36,323 nucleotides of DNA, from positions 1-36,323 of the forward strand of contig LLCB01000443.1 of assembly GCA_001414345.1 (NCBI GenBank), read 5' to 3'. The translations under genes and the position numbers were made by a program. The stretch is from Hymenoscyphus infarciens. Lineage: Eukaryota > Ascomycota > Leotiomycetes > Helotiales > Helotiaceae. Positions 1 to 11,604 of the stretch are shown one piece after another (the first letter of the stretch is position 1; each line of letters starts with the position of its first letter). A model generated the notes under the pieces. It searched no databases, had not been told where the DNA came from, and saw only the letters and a program-made list of their open reading frames with translations.

Positions 1-560
1 ATTAATTATTATATATAAATATCTATACTTCTACTTCTTATTAGATTAAAAGTATTTTATATACTAGACTTATTAATTAATAAAGTCTCTTTTAGTTTCA
101 AATTAATTAAAAGTCTCTTATTAATTAGATATATTAATTTATTAATTAATTATTTTTCTCTATTCTTTTAGTCTTTAATAGACTTTAAATGTTTTATTAA
201 ATAGACTTATTAATTAATTAATTATATCTTTATATATATAGTTTTAGTTTATTATTTATCTAATATACTAGCTCTTTTATCTATTAAAGACTAAAAGTAA
301 AAGACTTATAGTTTATAGTAAACTTAATAAATAGAATAAATATTTATATTTAAATTATTAAGCTAATATATAATAGATATTAAGTTTAATATTTAATAAT
401 AAATATTAAACTCTTTTTACTTTTAAATATTAAAGCTTTATATTTCTTATTAGCTAGATAATTAATTATAATATTTCTATCTATCTAGTTATATCTTTAG
501 ATTTTTATAAACGGATCTAGTCTTTTTAGTTACGTTTCTAAGCTACTTTAAATACCGTCA
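1..560. other. AT-rich, RIP-like tract without genes
   Basis: Almost pure A/T sequence dominated by TpA steps and short taatta/tatata runs, with no open frame of note. It changes abruptly near 545-560 to normal base composition. This is the same texture as 19400-27500 and fits an ancient repeat degraded by CpA-to-TpA mutation. No transposon domain can be read any more. Confidence 0.7.
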
Positions 561-645
561 AAGGCCGGTTCTCCACGTAACACCTGCGCGCTAACAAAGC
601 TTAGAAGGCGACGTGGTCATACCGACGTTAGACGAGTCATATAGC

Positions 646-690
646 CCTTAGGAGGGCTGGTCATAACGTTACGACCTGGCCCTCCTAAGG
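646..690. repeat. 45-base near-perfect palindrome
   Basis: The arms ccttaggagggc (646-657) and gccctcctaagg (679-690) are exact reverse complements. The inner part continues as an imperfect palindrome (ggtc/gacc) centred on taacgtta. It sits just beyond the AT-rich tract and just before a gene relic, so it could be a transposon end, a former terminator or a protein-binding site. The sequence does not decide between these. Confidence 0.75.
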
Positions 691-1100
691 CTCGGGCTCG
701 CTTCTTTTTGCATGCCTGTGGTGTGATTCATGGACCCAAAACAAGCTCGTCCAGGCCCTTGCCGCTGGTGCTTATCAACCAGGCAGTGTTGGTCTTGCTG
801 GAGAGGCAGCTCCCGTCTACGCAGTACTTAGATATATCGACAACGGTAGAAAAAACTCAGAGTATATGCAAACCGCTGCTATTCTTAATGATGGATTGAC
901 GGAAACTTGGGTTTGCCGACATGGGAGTGAATCGATTCATGGCGATTGGTAGTATAAAATTGATCCTCGAGATGGGAAAGATTGTTAAAGACTACACTTT
1001 CCCTATCTCTCTTGATTTGCATCGTTCCCACGAGGACATGGCTAATCATATTAACCAGTGACTGGAAGATGATTGGGGTTGTTGGGTCACACAGTTGTGA
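689..1100 (+). pseudogene. Degenerate coding relic, family not recognised
   Basis: A stop-free frame runs from 689 to a TAG at 950-952 and has protein-like composition (for example LVQALAAGAYQPGSVG and YAVLRYIDNGRKNSEYMQT). Near 895-905 the coding signal appears to move to another frame (KLGFADMGVNRFMAIGS, then FPISLDLHRSHEDMANHINQ), which meets a TGA at 1059-1061 and continues as LEDDWG before ending at 1100. The open frame has no plausible start codon. The pattern is that of a gene fragment with one frameshift and at least one nonsense change; TGA in place of TGG (Trp) would suit the context. I do not recognise the family, and an exon of a spliced gene is a weaker alternative. Confidence 0.4.
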
Positions 1101-2509
1101 AATCCAGGCAAAATGCCGGGTTTGTGGTGTGTTGTAATTTTAATAGTTCGAATTATGGCAAACCACCAGATGGAGTTGAGAAGACTAGAGCCCATTGGTC
1201 TCATTGGTCTTCTTTGTCTCGCTTTTTACGATGTTTGCAACCTACATTGGAAGCTTTTCAAGTATAAAGGCTCCACTAATATATTTCACATGAGTTCCTC
1301 TTGTTTTGTCACTGATCCGCAGCGGGCACATTTCTGGCCACTATCTCCTTAAGCAAGCTTGTCTTTTGGCTACCATTTCCCTCTTCATCTCATGCCAATG
1401 TTAAGCTACTGGTAGTTGCCAATTCCTTTTTAGATATCAAATAGTACGGTCACTAGTCAATAAAACAATAAGCTCGAATCCTCGAAAAGAAACCAGCTCT
1501 CAATGGTGCAATAGTGTAAGACACGATAACAGAGCAGCACACGTACTGGATTTCGAGGTGTAGGAACTCTAGTGTAATTTTTCTTGAAGATTTGGGTTTT
1601 TTAAATACTGAATTGGATGTACAACATCGATCGTGTAGTGTTTCTTTTTGCAAAACCTCACATCATGCCCACTGAGCTTCTCATAATCGATCGTATCATA
1701 ATACTCATTCCAAACCTACCTCCTTCCACACCACGTTGATTGTTTCGTGCATCAACCTCATATAGTTTTTACCCGCCCACAACTGATAAGAGGCAAGCTT
1801 TTGTTTTCCTATTCCATACCTTTAAAAGCGTGAATTTTTGAAATGCGATGAAAGCTCAGAGAGTTTCTCTCCAGCAATGGAAGACAATTTACTGGCCATG
1901 GGTCCTCCGGGAAGTAAGCGGTAGCTTTTGGTCTCTTGGGGTTCATTTCCAGGGCTTTGACACTTTAACTTTGAGTTCAGAACATTGTTAGTTTTGGGAG
2001 AAACTGGAGACCTTTCGGGGGCGAGAGAAACTTCGATAGCAAGAAAAGGTCTTTTCCCCTACGAGGCTTGTAGAGTTGTTTCTTTCTGGACAGGAGTATG
2101 CCCAGAGGAAATGACAAGGAAGTGGAAATAGCACCTTGACAAGATGATAGTAGCAAAAGATTCCTGCTTCCCGCACCTCGACCCTTTGCAATGTTTGCAC
2201 TTATTCATGATGGCATGAGTTTTCATTAACCAAGGGAAGAAACTATATAAACCTACTTCGATGATTTGCCCAAGTCATTGGGCTATAACAAGGGAAAGCT
2301 TTTCTCTAGGCTTTCCTCCAAGATCTCATTTATTGTTGTATCCTGCAAAATATGAGGTTGGAAAAATTCAAGACATGAGAACTCGACTTCAAGATGATAT
2401 GCATTCAAACACCAACGCCTCCCATGATACATAATTTTTACATCACGTTATTCCATGCCCTCAAAGATCAACCATCTAAAATTCTCAACCCCCTCCAAAA
2501 TCCTAAATC
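1101..2509. other. Intergenic, no supported gene
   Basis: Normal base composition, but only short overlapping open frames on both strands (the largest is about 80 codons), with no recognisable motif or consistent splice structure. The right part includes the 3' flank of the ABC transporter gene that ends at 2510. Confidence 0.6.
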
Positions 2510-5500
2510 TCACTGATCAAGAGTCTGTGCTTGACACTAAACACCAAAACTATTAGCCAAAACCCCTAGTTTTACACACCGAAACACATCACGGTCAGGA
2601 AAGGAAAAGAACTTGTACATACCATCTCCCAATAAACCCCCTTCCTCCCCAGTAGCTGTTGATGACTCCCCCTCTCAACAACCCGCCCCCCAACAACAAC
2701 GAAAATAACATCAGCCCTCATAACAGTCGCAAGCCGATGCGCCACAACCACCATCGTCCTACCCTTCCCCCTCTCTTCAAGCATCCCCTGAACCTCCCGT
2801 TCCGTCTCCCCATCCAAATTACTAGTCGCCTCATCAAGTAACAAAACCCTCGGATCCCTTGCCAGCGCTCGTGCAATACTAACCCTTTGTTTCTGACCTC
2901 CAGATAACGCGAGTCCGTTTGTCCCAACTTCGGTGTTATACCCCTCAGGTAGGGAGGAGATGAAATCGTGGAGGGATGCGGATTTCGCTGCTTTTTCTAG
3001 GGTTTCTTCGAGGGTTGTGGCGTGGGTGTGGTCGAATATTGGGATTGGTGTTGGTGAAGAGGTTGAGGGGAAGGATGATGATGTTGGGGAGGTGGGGGGT
3101 GAGGAGGGGACTCCGAGGAGGATGTTAGAGCGTAAGGTGCCAGTGAAGAGGGAGGGTTCTTGGGATACGAGGGAGAGGTGGGAACGATATTCCTTTAGGG
3201 GTATCGTTGGGAGGGAGCGATTTTGGAAGAGGATTTGGCCCTTTTGGGGGGTATAGAATCTGGGGTTGTTAGCTTGGGCAGCTTTCTTTGGGGGCAAGGG
3301 GGAGCTACCTTTCTAAGAGGGAGATGATACTTGTTTTCCCGCAGCCTGATGGGCCGACTATGGCGGCGAATTGGCCTTTCTCAATCTTGAAGGAATTAGA
3401 AGTCTAGATTCTAAACAATATGAGGTGTACTTACAGTCATATTTAACCCCCGCAGCACTGGGACATCTCGTGTTGGATATTGGAACCAGACATCCTTCAA
3501 TTCAAGCTTTACACCTTGGACTCCCTTCTCGTCATCTTCACCATCAAGCTCAAATGGAGTTTCAACACTCCTCGCTTCCCCATTGGGTCGCATTTTTTCA
3601 ATACGTGTTGCTGCTGCAAAGGCCTGCGCAATATCTATGGTATCGGTAAGCAACTGAATTCAAAGAAAGTAAAAGTGAGTACGTACTTGGTCCAAAACTC
3701 AATGATTGACCCGCACTCGTCGATCCCTGAACAACAGCTAGATATACAACCACTAAGATTTCCGTCAGCAATCTTTTCGAATTACAAGCCGAGGGAGATG
3801 ACTTACAGTAATTAAAAGGCGTATACTCATGATCAGCAAGTAACTGCCCCCCATACCACAGAACAAAAGCCATACAAAGCAAAGACACACTATCACTCAA
3901 TGCAAAAACTAGGGTACTCCATTTCTCCCTCCCCCACGCCCTGCCAGCATGTTCTCTCAATAATCTCTCATACCGTCCACACTACATGATATCAGTATCT
4001 GACCAAATTGAACCAACACCCGAGCGAATGAACCAGGACGAAACTTCCTCCAACCACCCAAACTAGAAGCCGGAAAAAAAAGAGAAAAGCTAACTCACAA
4101 TACTCCCTTCCAACCCCAAGCTAGTAACCGTCCTCACAGCCCCAATACTCTCCGTAGCAAACCCAGCACTCTCCCTAAAAACCTCCTGATTCGCCTCTTC
4201 CGCCCTCGTCTCATATCTTAACCTAAAGAAGCCCGCCGCAAGAATAATAGGCATCGCAGACAAAATAGTAAGAATCGTGAGTTTCCAACCGAAGTAAAAG
4301 CTTATAGCGATACAACCGAGAATATTGAAGAGAGAGATGAAAACGATAGCCATGTTTAGACCGAGGAGTTGTTGGAGCAAGGTGGGGTCTGTGGCCATTA
4401 GGGAGGTGAGGGAGCCGATGCTGTTGGAGGGGAGATCGTGGAAGGAAATTGGCTTTTGGAGTGTGTTGGCGAAGTATTCTAGTCGGTAGGTTGCTGTTAT
4501 GTTCTGGGTTGGGAGGATGGTCAGTATGGGGGTGAGAGCGATGGGCAGTGGGGACGAACGAATGAAACCGTGTTGGAGGCCCAGCCGAGGATAAAGTAGC
4601 TTATTCCTACGCCGATGGCGAGCAAAGTGAACATGAGGCACCAGAAGTTTGTTTCAGATATCAGGTAGTCGCCTTCGAGATTGAAGAGAGAGATGAGTTT
4701 GGCGAAAAGGAATGCGTGGAGTGGGAAAGCAGCTAGGGTAAGAGAGTTAGCGAACTTTCAATTTAGACACAAGAACGGGGGGTCGGAAGAACTTACCACC
4801 AGCACAAAGTGCAGCCAAAAGCATCAAAGCATACCACTTCCACTGAGGTTTCTGTTCCCACAAGAAGAGCTCAAAGCTCCCCAAAAAGCCTTTCTTCTTC
4901 TTACCCAGATCCTCAAATCTCATCTCATCACCAAGATCAATACTATACTTAGCCTCCAAAGCGTGATCATCATCATCATCATCCTCTTGCACTTTCTTTT
5001 CACTCAACCCACTCATCCCACTCACCTCACCCTTCTCGCTGAGATCATCCTCTTCTCCACTACCCTGCAGTAATTCATTCCCACCCATCAAAGCTTGCCT
5101 CCCAGCCAACCCCCAGTAAGGTCCCCCAACTTCAGCCATCAACTCCCCATGCGTCCCCTCCTGCACAACCCGTCCTTTTTTCAGAACAACGATGCGATCA
5201 GCCTTCATAACGGTACTCAAGCGATGCGCAATAACAATAGTAGTCCGTCCCTTGCTAACTTTATCCAAAGCTTTCTGGACGATTTTCTCACCCCTGACAT
5301 CGATTGCTGAGGTTGCTTCGTCGAGGATGAGGATCTTAGGTTGTTTGACTATACTTCGCGCTATGGCGAGACGTTGACGTTGGCCACCTGAGAGTTTTAT
5401 TCCTGCGTTGCCTACTAGGGTGTTGTATGCCTATGGAGGTTAGTTGTGTAGGGAGGGGAAGGAGGGAAGGGGAAAGGGGAATGGGGAGGTACTTCTGGAA

Positions 5501-7779
5501 GACGAAGGATAAATTCATCAGCGAATGCTTCTCTACAAGCTCTCTTCACCAATTTCCTTTTCATCGCTCTAGGCGCGTGTTCCCATTTTGTGCCTATCAA
5601 ACCGTATTCGATATTTTTGTATATCGTGTCGTTGAAGAGAAAGGGTTCTTGTTGTACGAGACCAATTTGAGAGCGCCACCAGTGGATATCTATTTCGTGG
5701 AGGTTTTTATCTCCAACTTTTATGGTTCCGTTTCGGAAGTAGAGGGTCTGGGAATGTTAGGAGATAAGTGGAGGGGGAGGTAAGAAGGAAGACGTACGAT
5801 CATATTATCTGTCATGTTACCATCTAATTCGTACCATCTTTCCAAAAGACCGACGATGGTACTTTTTCCGGCACCGGATGCCCCTACTATTGCGGTTTGT
5901 TTTCCCGCCGGGAAGCGGAGGCACAAATTATCCAGAACTTTGACATCCGCTCTGGTTGGGTATGCAAAATTGACATTTTCAAGAACGATGTCCTCTTGTG
6001 ACGAGACATCTGGGGCAGAAACGCCACCAGTCTTAGGCTGGGGTGCGTCGATGATGGAGAAGAAGATACTTGCTGCTCCGGCGGCTTGGGCTGCTGCTGT
6101 TACTGGGGCGGAGATACTTCCGATGGACATTACGATTGTCATGATGGATGACAGGACACTATTTGAGGTTAGATGCAGCTTTGGGAATTCAGGGAGGACG
6201 TGAAGAATTACTCACATGACCATTGTTGTGACACTTGATATCATGGCACCCATATACATCTTGATTGCAAACCAAAATGAAAGTGCAAAAGTTCTATGAT
6301 AGTCAGTAAGCTTCTTAGTATTGACAAGAAGCGAGAATCTTACGCATTAATAGCAAAATAAACTAGACAAAAATTAGCCATTAATTTTCAACAAGGGATC
6401 AGGAAACCAAATTACCAGGCGCCTGCTGTATAGCAACCAGAGGACTCATCCTCAACCCCCTCCTCCTCGACTCCCCAACCCACTCCGCATACCTCTTCCC
6501 CATCTTTCCTTCCGCCCCACAAGCAACCACCATCCTAATCCCGGAAAAGACCTCACTCGCAACACTTGACCCCATGCGATCAGCATGTTCAACCTGCTTC
6601 ATCTTCTCCACTAAATAAGGAATCGTCATGACATAAAAAACTACAATAAACACCAATCCCAAGCTGGTTACTAAAGTGAGTAGGATACTGTAGTGAAAGG
6701 CTATGATTACAGCTGTGATGACTAGGGTGGTACTTTGAAGGAACATGGAGATTTTCTCAGAGATACCGGATTGAAGGATGTTGGCTGTGATGGTTATTAT
6801 TGCTGCTGTCTGCCCTGGAGGAAGGGTGTCGAGGACTGAGATTGGTTGGGCGAAGAGGGCTTTCAGGTAGGTAAGGCGGATTGCTGATGAGACGCGGATA
6901 CTTACCATGCGGAATCCTAGCTATGAGTAGGTTAGCAATGGGGCGTTATGGTGGAGGAGGGTTGGATGGGTTACTATTGCTATGTAATCCAGTACAAGCC
7001 TTCCGGCAAATAGGTAAACCATATATAAACTATGAGGTATTAGCTGGGTGTGATGTAAGTCGATGAGAGACCTTACACATTTTGGTTTATGATATCAAGA
7101 AATATCTCTTTCGTTTCTCCAGACTCGGGGTTATAAAATGCACTGAAAGCACCGACGAGTTGACCTTAAGAAATTAGCGAGAGATTCTTGTTAAAGTATG
7201 TAAATCTCACCAAAGACAACATTCATTAGTGGAAGCGTGACACCAGTACATATTGATGCAGTAGAAGCAGCAAATAAAATGAACTTATCACTCAAGGTCG
7301 CGTATGAAAATATTCTCTATCAAAACTTGTCAATATACATCGACATAATCCTGGGTATATCTTACAAGAAAATGAGAGAATGCTATCTTGTGCTCCGCGG
7401 TGATGAAGGGCTTCTTTTCGTCCTTGGGAGGGGGTGCGACAGGCTTTTCCTCTTCCTCGTCGCCGACGACAGTCTCCTCAGAATCCTCAGACAACAACCT
7501 GGCACTCGCGGAATGTGACTGGAAGGTAGGTGAGGTTGGGGACTCCGACCCCTCAGATATTGGGGCCATCATTTCGTTCTTCCCAATTTGCTGGGTATCT
7601 GTATTCGGTGAGGTGTATTCTTTCTCGTACTCTGGCAACACAGGTGACGTGGGGGAATTTTGCCATGTAGTCGACGAAGTACTGTCACTCTCAGAGCTCT
7701 CGTCTACTACTTCGAGATCAGATAACAAAGGTACATTCCCGTCAACTCTCGAATAATGACTACCAGAATCTCGAGACAT
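2510..7779 (-). CDS. Full-size ABC multidrug-type exporter (ABCB/P-glycoprotein family)
   Basis: Predicted membrane pump that uses ATP to export hydrophobic compounds, probably the product of the neighbouring polyketide synthase. My splice model has 18 exons: 7779-7366, 7283-7211, 7164-7077, 7029-6975, 6920-6416, 6362-6344, 6293-6216, 6158-5798, 5747-5493, 5430-4797, 4732-4560, 4503-4099, 3981-3807, 3752-3687, 3634-3435, 3385-3309, 3259-2623, 2536-2510. The phases all agree and give 1413 aa, normal for the family, arranged TMD-NBD-TMD-NBD. NBD1: Walker [10 protein letters not shown] (503-511), signature LSGGQ (629-633), Walker B ILILDE (649-654), then the AHRLSTV H-loop. NBD2: GPSGCGKTS (1178-1186), LSGGQ (1311-1315), [16 protein letters not shown]. 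All catalytic motifs are intact. An acidic, charged linker joins the halves. NBD2 carries a Ser/Pro/Thr-rich insertion at about 1243-1266. The ATG at 7779 was chosen because the frame upstream lacks an ATG. The last exon gives the family-typical ending CQAQTLDQ. Confidence 0.92.
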
Positions 7780-8747
7780 AAGGCAATTCCCAACAAACAA
7801 CTACTCATTCAAGCATCTCAACTCATCCCTATCACTCCCGGTGGCACTCGCCACACCATCTGGGGCTAGCTAAGCTAAAGCAACCTTGCTGATATCCCGC
7901 CATTTCAGCATTGACTTCCAGAACAAGCTCCCATCCGGGGACCCTCTGTTTCGTTTCCTCCTCACCATGTATGTACTCTCGCCCCCCCTTAATTGTCTGT
8001 AAACCGCACAGACATTTCACAACCAAACTACACTTGCACCTGACAGACAATACCAGGGGGAGAGTCTCAGATCTTGTCCAGGTCCCTGGATCCAAGCGGT
8101 GGGCACGGAAAGAACCACGAACCCCACTTGGCCTAAACACATCACCGTGTCGTGATCCGAGCCCGAGCTCGAGTACGAAGGAAGAACGTCACTCCACAAG
8201 ATCTCCCAAAGGTTATTGGTTGTTTCAAAGGGTATTCTTGCCCCCGGTGGAAGAGGGAGTAGCCGTTTGCCAAGATGAATTATTGGGCGTTGAAGATGTG
8301 AAGATGTTTGAAAGGAGGGTCACGCCACGCCCAGTCTGGAAGAACAGGAAGCTCGGCTCGACTAATCGTGAGCCCGTTTCCAGCCCCACATGGGGAACTG
8401 GTAGCGATGCTACCCTGGGTACCTTTGTAGACCATGCTCGCCCCCAAAGTCAATTCAGCAGCATGTTTGCAAAGGAATTGTTGGAATTGAAGCTTTGATG
8501 AGTTTAAATTTATAATGTTTTAAAAGAAATATATACAGAAAAAATCCAATCAACAGATCTAAATGTAAGAATTAATCTTTACTGCAGTCATCAAGGCCAG
8601 AGAAAGAGCAAGAAATTTATATACAAAGTAACGCCATGAAGTTGGTCCCCCGTTTGTGATTTGGTTTGGGTATATATATGCCTCAAAGTCCTTTTGATCC
8701 GTGAACGCCGCCAATATGCACTTGTCTACTCTACCATCACCATGAGC
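7780..8747. other. Intergenic: ABC promoter side and hydrolase 3' flank
   Basis: It lies between the start of the ABC gene (7779, minus strand) and the stop of the hydrolase gene (8748, minus strand), so it should contain the ABC promoter and the hydrolase 3' UTR. A long plus-strand open frame near 7911-8498 begins without ATG and has an Arg/Ser/Pro-rich, non-conserved look; I do not accept it as a gene. The part after 8500 is AT-richer. Confidence 0.55.
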
Positions 8748-9740
8748 TCACATCATTCCAGCGTCAGAGTCGGAATCGCATCGAAGGTCTGAAGCCATTC
8801 TTCGTACGATGTCTCCGAGTTCTCTGACGGTTTCTTTATCTCGTGGTAATGTGTGGCCTTTGGCGTGGTCGAATAGGTGTGCGGTATCACCGTCACAGAC
8901 GTTGTAGAGGGCAACGGAACCAGCGAGGTAAGGATCTAGAGATCCAACTGGGAAAAAAAATTGTTAGCAATGAGGGCGACAAGGCCGGTGATTATAAAGT
9001 GGTTGTACTTACTGATATGACATGTTGGAATGGTAATCATCAACTCAGACTCATCCGCAAGAACGATCCCATCGAGTTCCGGGGTCATTGGTGGCCAACC
9101 AGCGAAAAATAGGCCGCACTTGAACATTGGTTCTCTACCAGTTTCCTCGTATCTCTTTTGTTCATGCAGTAAAAGTGTTGATGCAACGGTAGCACCCTCA
9201 GAGTACCCTATAATACCATCAAAAGGGCCCTCTCTCTCCATGATCTCGTACAAATATTCCAGTGCGTATTGTGCACTTTCCTGACCAGAACAATCCTCAA
9301 CATCAGGAAGGACTGCAGCTGAACCGTCCCCTCTCATCAGCTCTCGCATTTGGTCTTCTACGGTTGCGCCCTTGGGGAAATTCCGAATTCGCTCAAGTAA
9401 ATCGCTGCCACCTTGTGCGGTTTTGGGTGGCTCGATGAATCGGTAATGTGGACCGGGGCCAAAGTAATCTTCAAATCCCTCTGGTGGAAATGCTTCGACT
9501 GGGCCGTGAATGAAATGCAATTCAGCAGTGTTGTCGGATCTCAGTTCTTTAACGAGTGGCGCTGAAGGAAGTCAGTAATTGTCTAATGAGAAGAACGAAT
9601 ATACATAGAGAGGAATGAATTGCATACCAAGTTGCACTTTGAATTTCTGTTCAATTGTCAGTCTTTGGCCAAGGGCATATTGAAGTGACAGTACTTACAT
9701 CGGCGCTTCCATATGCTCCAGGCAGACACAAGAATCTCAT
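8748..9740 (-). CDS. FSH1-family serine hydrolase, LovG-like thioesterase/esterase
   Basis: Alpha/beta-hydrolase of the FSH1 family (Pfam FSH1, PF03959). LovG in the lovastatin pathway belongs to this family and releases the chain from a highly reducing polyketide synthase. Exons 9740-9699, 9646-9628, 9561-9013 and 8947-8748 join in phase to 269 aa, close to the usual 220-280. The N-terminus MRFLCLPGAYGSADKFK is the typical beta-strand and oxyanion region. The nucleophile elbow is GYSEGA, the acid is probably the Asp of GSLDPY (the first residues after the last intron), and the catalytic His lies in KGHTLPR. No signal peptide or membrane segment is seen, so it should be cytosolic. It is transcribed divergently from the synthase gene across a 1.9 kb shared upstream region, which supports an off-loading or editing role. 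The role is inferred; the family call is firm. Confidence 0.9.
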
Positions 9741-10906
9741 AATGACGGTTTGGGTTTGTTGTTGAATTAAATTAAAAAGTATACAGGTATGTATTTGTGA
9801 GATGCTCCGAGAGGGAACAAAAGTACTAGAAACCAAATAGTAATACAATTAAGAATGAGTTTTGACAAAGATGGACACCAGGACACAAGCTTTGGTGGGG
9901 GAAAGATTGAAGTTGGCACTTCCTTTTAATCATATTAGAATGTATACCTCATTCCTGACACTGAGGAGAAACAAGAGTCTAGCAAGGTCGAAACGTTGGA
10001 GGCTTGTTAGAGAAAAGAACTTCCCGGTTGTTACACATACAAAAGCTCAGATGTTGGGATCGAAACGGATAGCAACCCGTGGCCTCGGCTATCTTGAGAG
10101 GCTTGGTGCTTGGGGGTTTGTGCGTGGCGGAGCAAAACAGGCTAATGATTCCGCATTACGATCTCCATCCCAAGATCTGAGCGCTGGTGCTGTAATTTGC
10201 CATGTGCGGTAGCCAGTCCTCACCAAAGGGGAAATTAAAGTTGTCGAAGATGGAGAGAGTAAGTATGGGGTCGTTTTTATTTTTCTCGGTAGAGAACAAG
10301 TGGGGCAATGGTGGTGATATTGCCCTTGGCAGCGTATAGATAAAGACCCCATACATCACTGTTAATTGAAGCGTCTACACAACATATATATTGAAATCAT
10401 CTGAGGTATTTGTTGAAGGAGAATCCAGTAGAAATCCTCTTGCTGTTTATTGCAAGCCAAAGATGTACAAGTAGGGAGGGGCAAAGTAGGTCACAAGCTC
10501 TGGACGAGTCGATTCTCGCATCGAGGGGAATGCCCCACAAATGCTTGATATCGCTTCAATTGGATTCTCTGGTGAAAGTATCACGACTCGACCATGGAGC
10601 GAGTGAAGGAGAGCTGGAGCTTGAAAGGTCGCGCGGGACGCTCCACGGCCCGTGTCGGGCCGATCGCGGAGAGTTCTCTCAAGCCATCGGCCAATTATTA
10701 TTCCGAACCACTCAGAAGGCGCAATCTTTCCCCCACTTCTCCTTGAGAACACAATAGCTAGATCTTGATTCAGCTTCACAACTTCACAACACCATCGCAG
10801 TTTCATGTTTCTTCTGCTCAGAGCTCACCCGCCCGCTCCCCAACCACCTGTTCCCACTACACATGTGAATTGGATTGGGCCCGGAAGATCAAGCTGCAAC
10901 AAGGTT

Positions 10907-10936
10907 GGTGCTAGACGGTGCTAGACGGTGCTAGGC
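10907..10936. repeat. Three tandem 10-base units, candidate regulator site
   Basis: The unit ggtgctagac occurs at 10907-10916 and 10917-10926, and a third copy with one change (ending gc) at 10927-10936. It is about 670 bases before the synthase ATG. Exact short tandem repeats in a cluster promoter often mark binding of a pathway regulator, but no such regulator is in this window. Confidence 0.6.
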
Positions 10937-10944
10937 CTCATCGA

Positions 10945-10958
10945 TTCTTCCGGAAGAA
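10945..10958. promoter_or_regulatory. 14-base perfect palindrome ttcttccggaagaa
   Basis: A self-complementary site eight bases after the triple repeat. The core TCCGGA resembles inverted half-sites used by fungal Zn2Cys6 regulators. Its position in the divergent promoter makes it a good candidate operator for both the hydrolase and the synthase. Binding is inference. Confidence 0.45.
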
Positions 10959-11604
10959 AAGTCATCAAAGCGCGCTCCCAACCCCTACTGACACTTGCAT
11001 CTCTGTATTCTCTCTTATCCTTGTTTCTTTGCTTAATGCTCTACACGTACTGGTTGGATCCCTGGCGAGCTAGTCTTGGAAGCTAGAAATCCCATCTTGA
11101 CGTTGAAAGGCGACACATGTCAAGCCTACTACCGGTTATGAGATGGGAGGACATTCCAAGTGGCAATGCAGCTCATTGCTAATGGAAATTCCTATACTTG
11201 CTCGTAACGGTTCAAGTGGCAAGTGCTTCCTGGATAAGTCAAAATACCCAAGTGTTCTCTATCACTAATGTTGTGTCTTGGCTTCTGGTCATCGTTTCCT
11301 TCTCTTCCTCGAGTGTTTACTCTTGCCCCTTGGGCTAGCCTTTCGGTTGCTCTTCATCCCTTAAGCTCGGTGATTGGCTCGCTTTGACCTGATCTATCGA
11401 CGCTCTACAAACATTGAAACGTTTGTCTGTGTGAACGCCTCCGGGAGAGTGGCAGGACATATTTCAGAAGAGCTCTAAATTAATTCCCTAGCTGGCCTAG
11501 CCAGTGTGAACCATGGCTATATTCTACGGGTCTGCACTTACCCCGCGGATTGCTCCCCAAAATCCATTTCACTGTGTATGTTGTGGTAACCAACAACAAT
11601 TACA

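Larger units (their letters stand above)
9741..11604. promoter_or_regulatory. Divergent promoter region between hydrolase and polyketide synthase
   Basis: This 1.86 kb stretch separates the two divergent start codons (9740 minus, 11605 plus) and must hold both promoters. Open frames on both strands (for example 10089-10359 and 10447-10806, minus) overlap each other and show no family motif, so I leave them out. A degraded gene around 10140-10360 cannot be excluded. Repeated candidate regulator sites are listed separately. Pyrimidine-rich stretches occur about 260-320 bases before the synthase start. Confidence 0.6.

Noticed and set aside
7911..8498. Plus-strand open frame of 195 codons between the ABC and hydrolase genes
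   Set aside because: It starts at TTG, the first ATG is 20 codons in, the composition is Arg/Ser/Pro-rich without any motif, and it lies in the expected promoter and 3' flank. An opposing frame of similar quality overlaps it.
10089..10806. Open frames on both strands in the divergent promoter (87, 67, 115 and 119 codons)
   Set aside because: They overlap each other on opposite strands and show no family motif or splice logic. A piece at about 10156-10250 (FPFGEDWLPHMANYS) looks slightly protein-like but cannot be extended.
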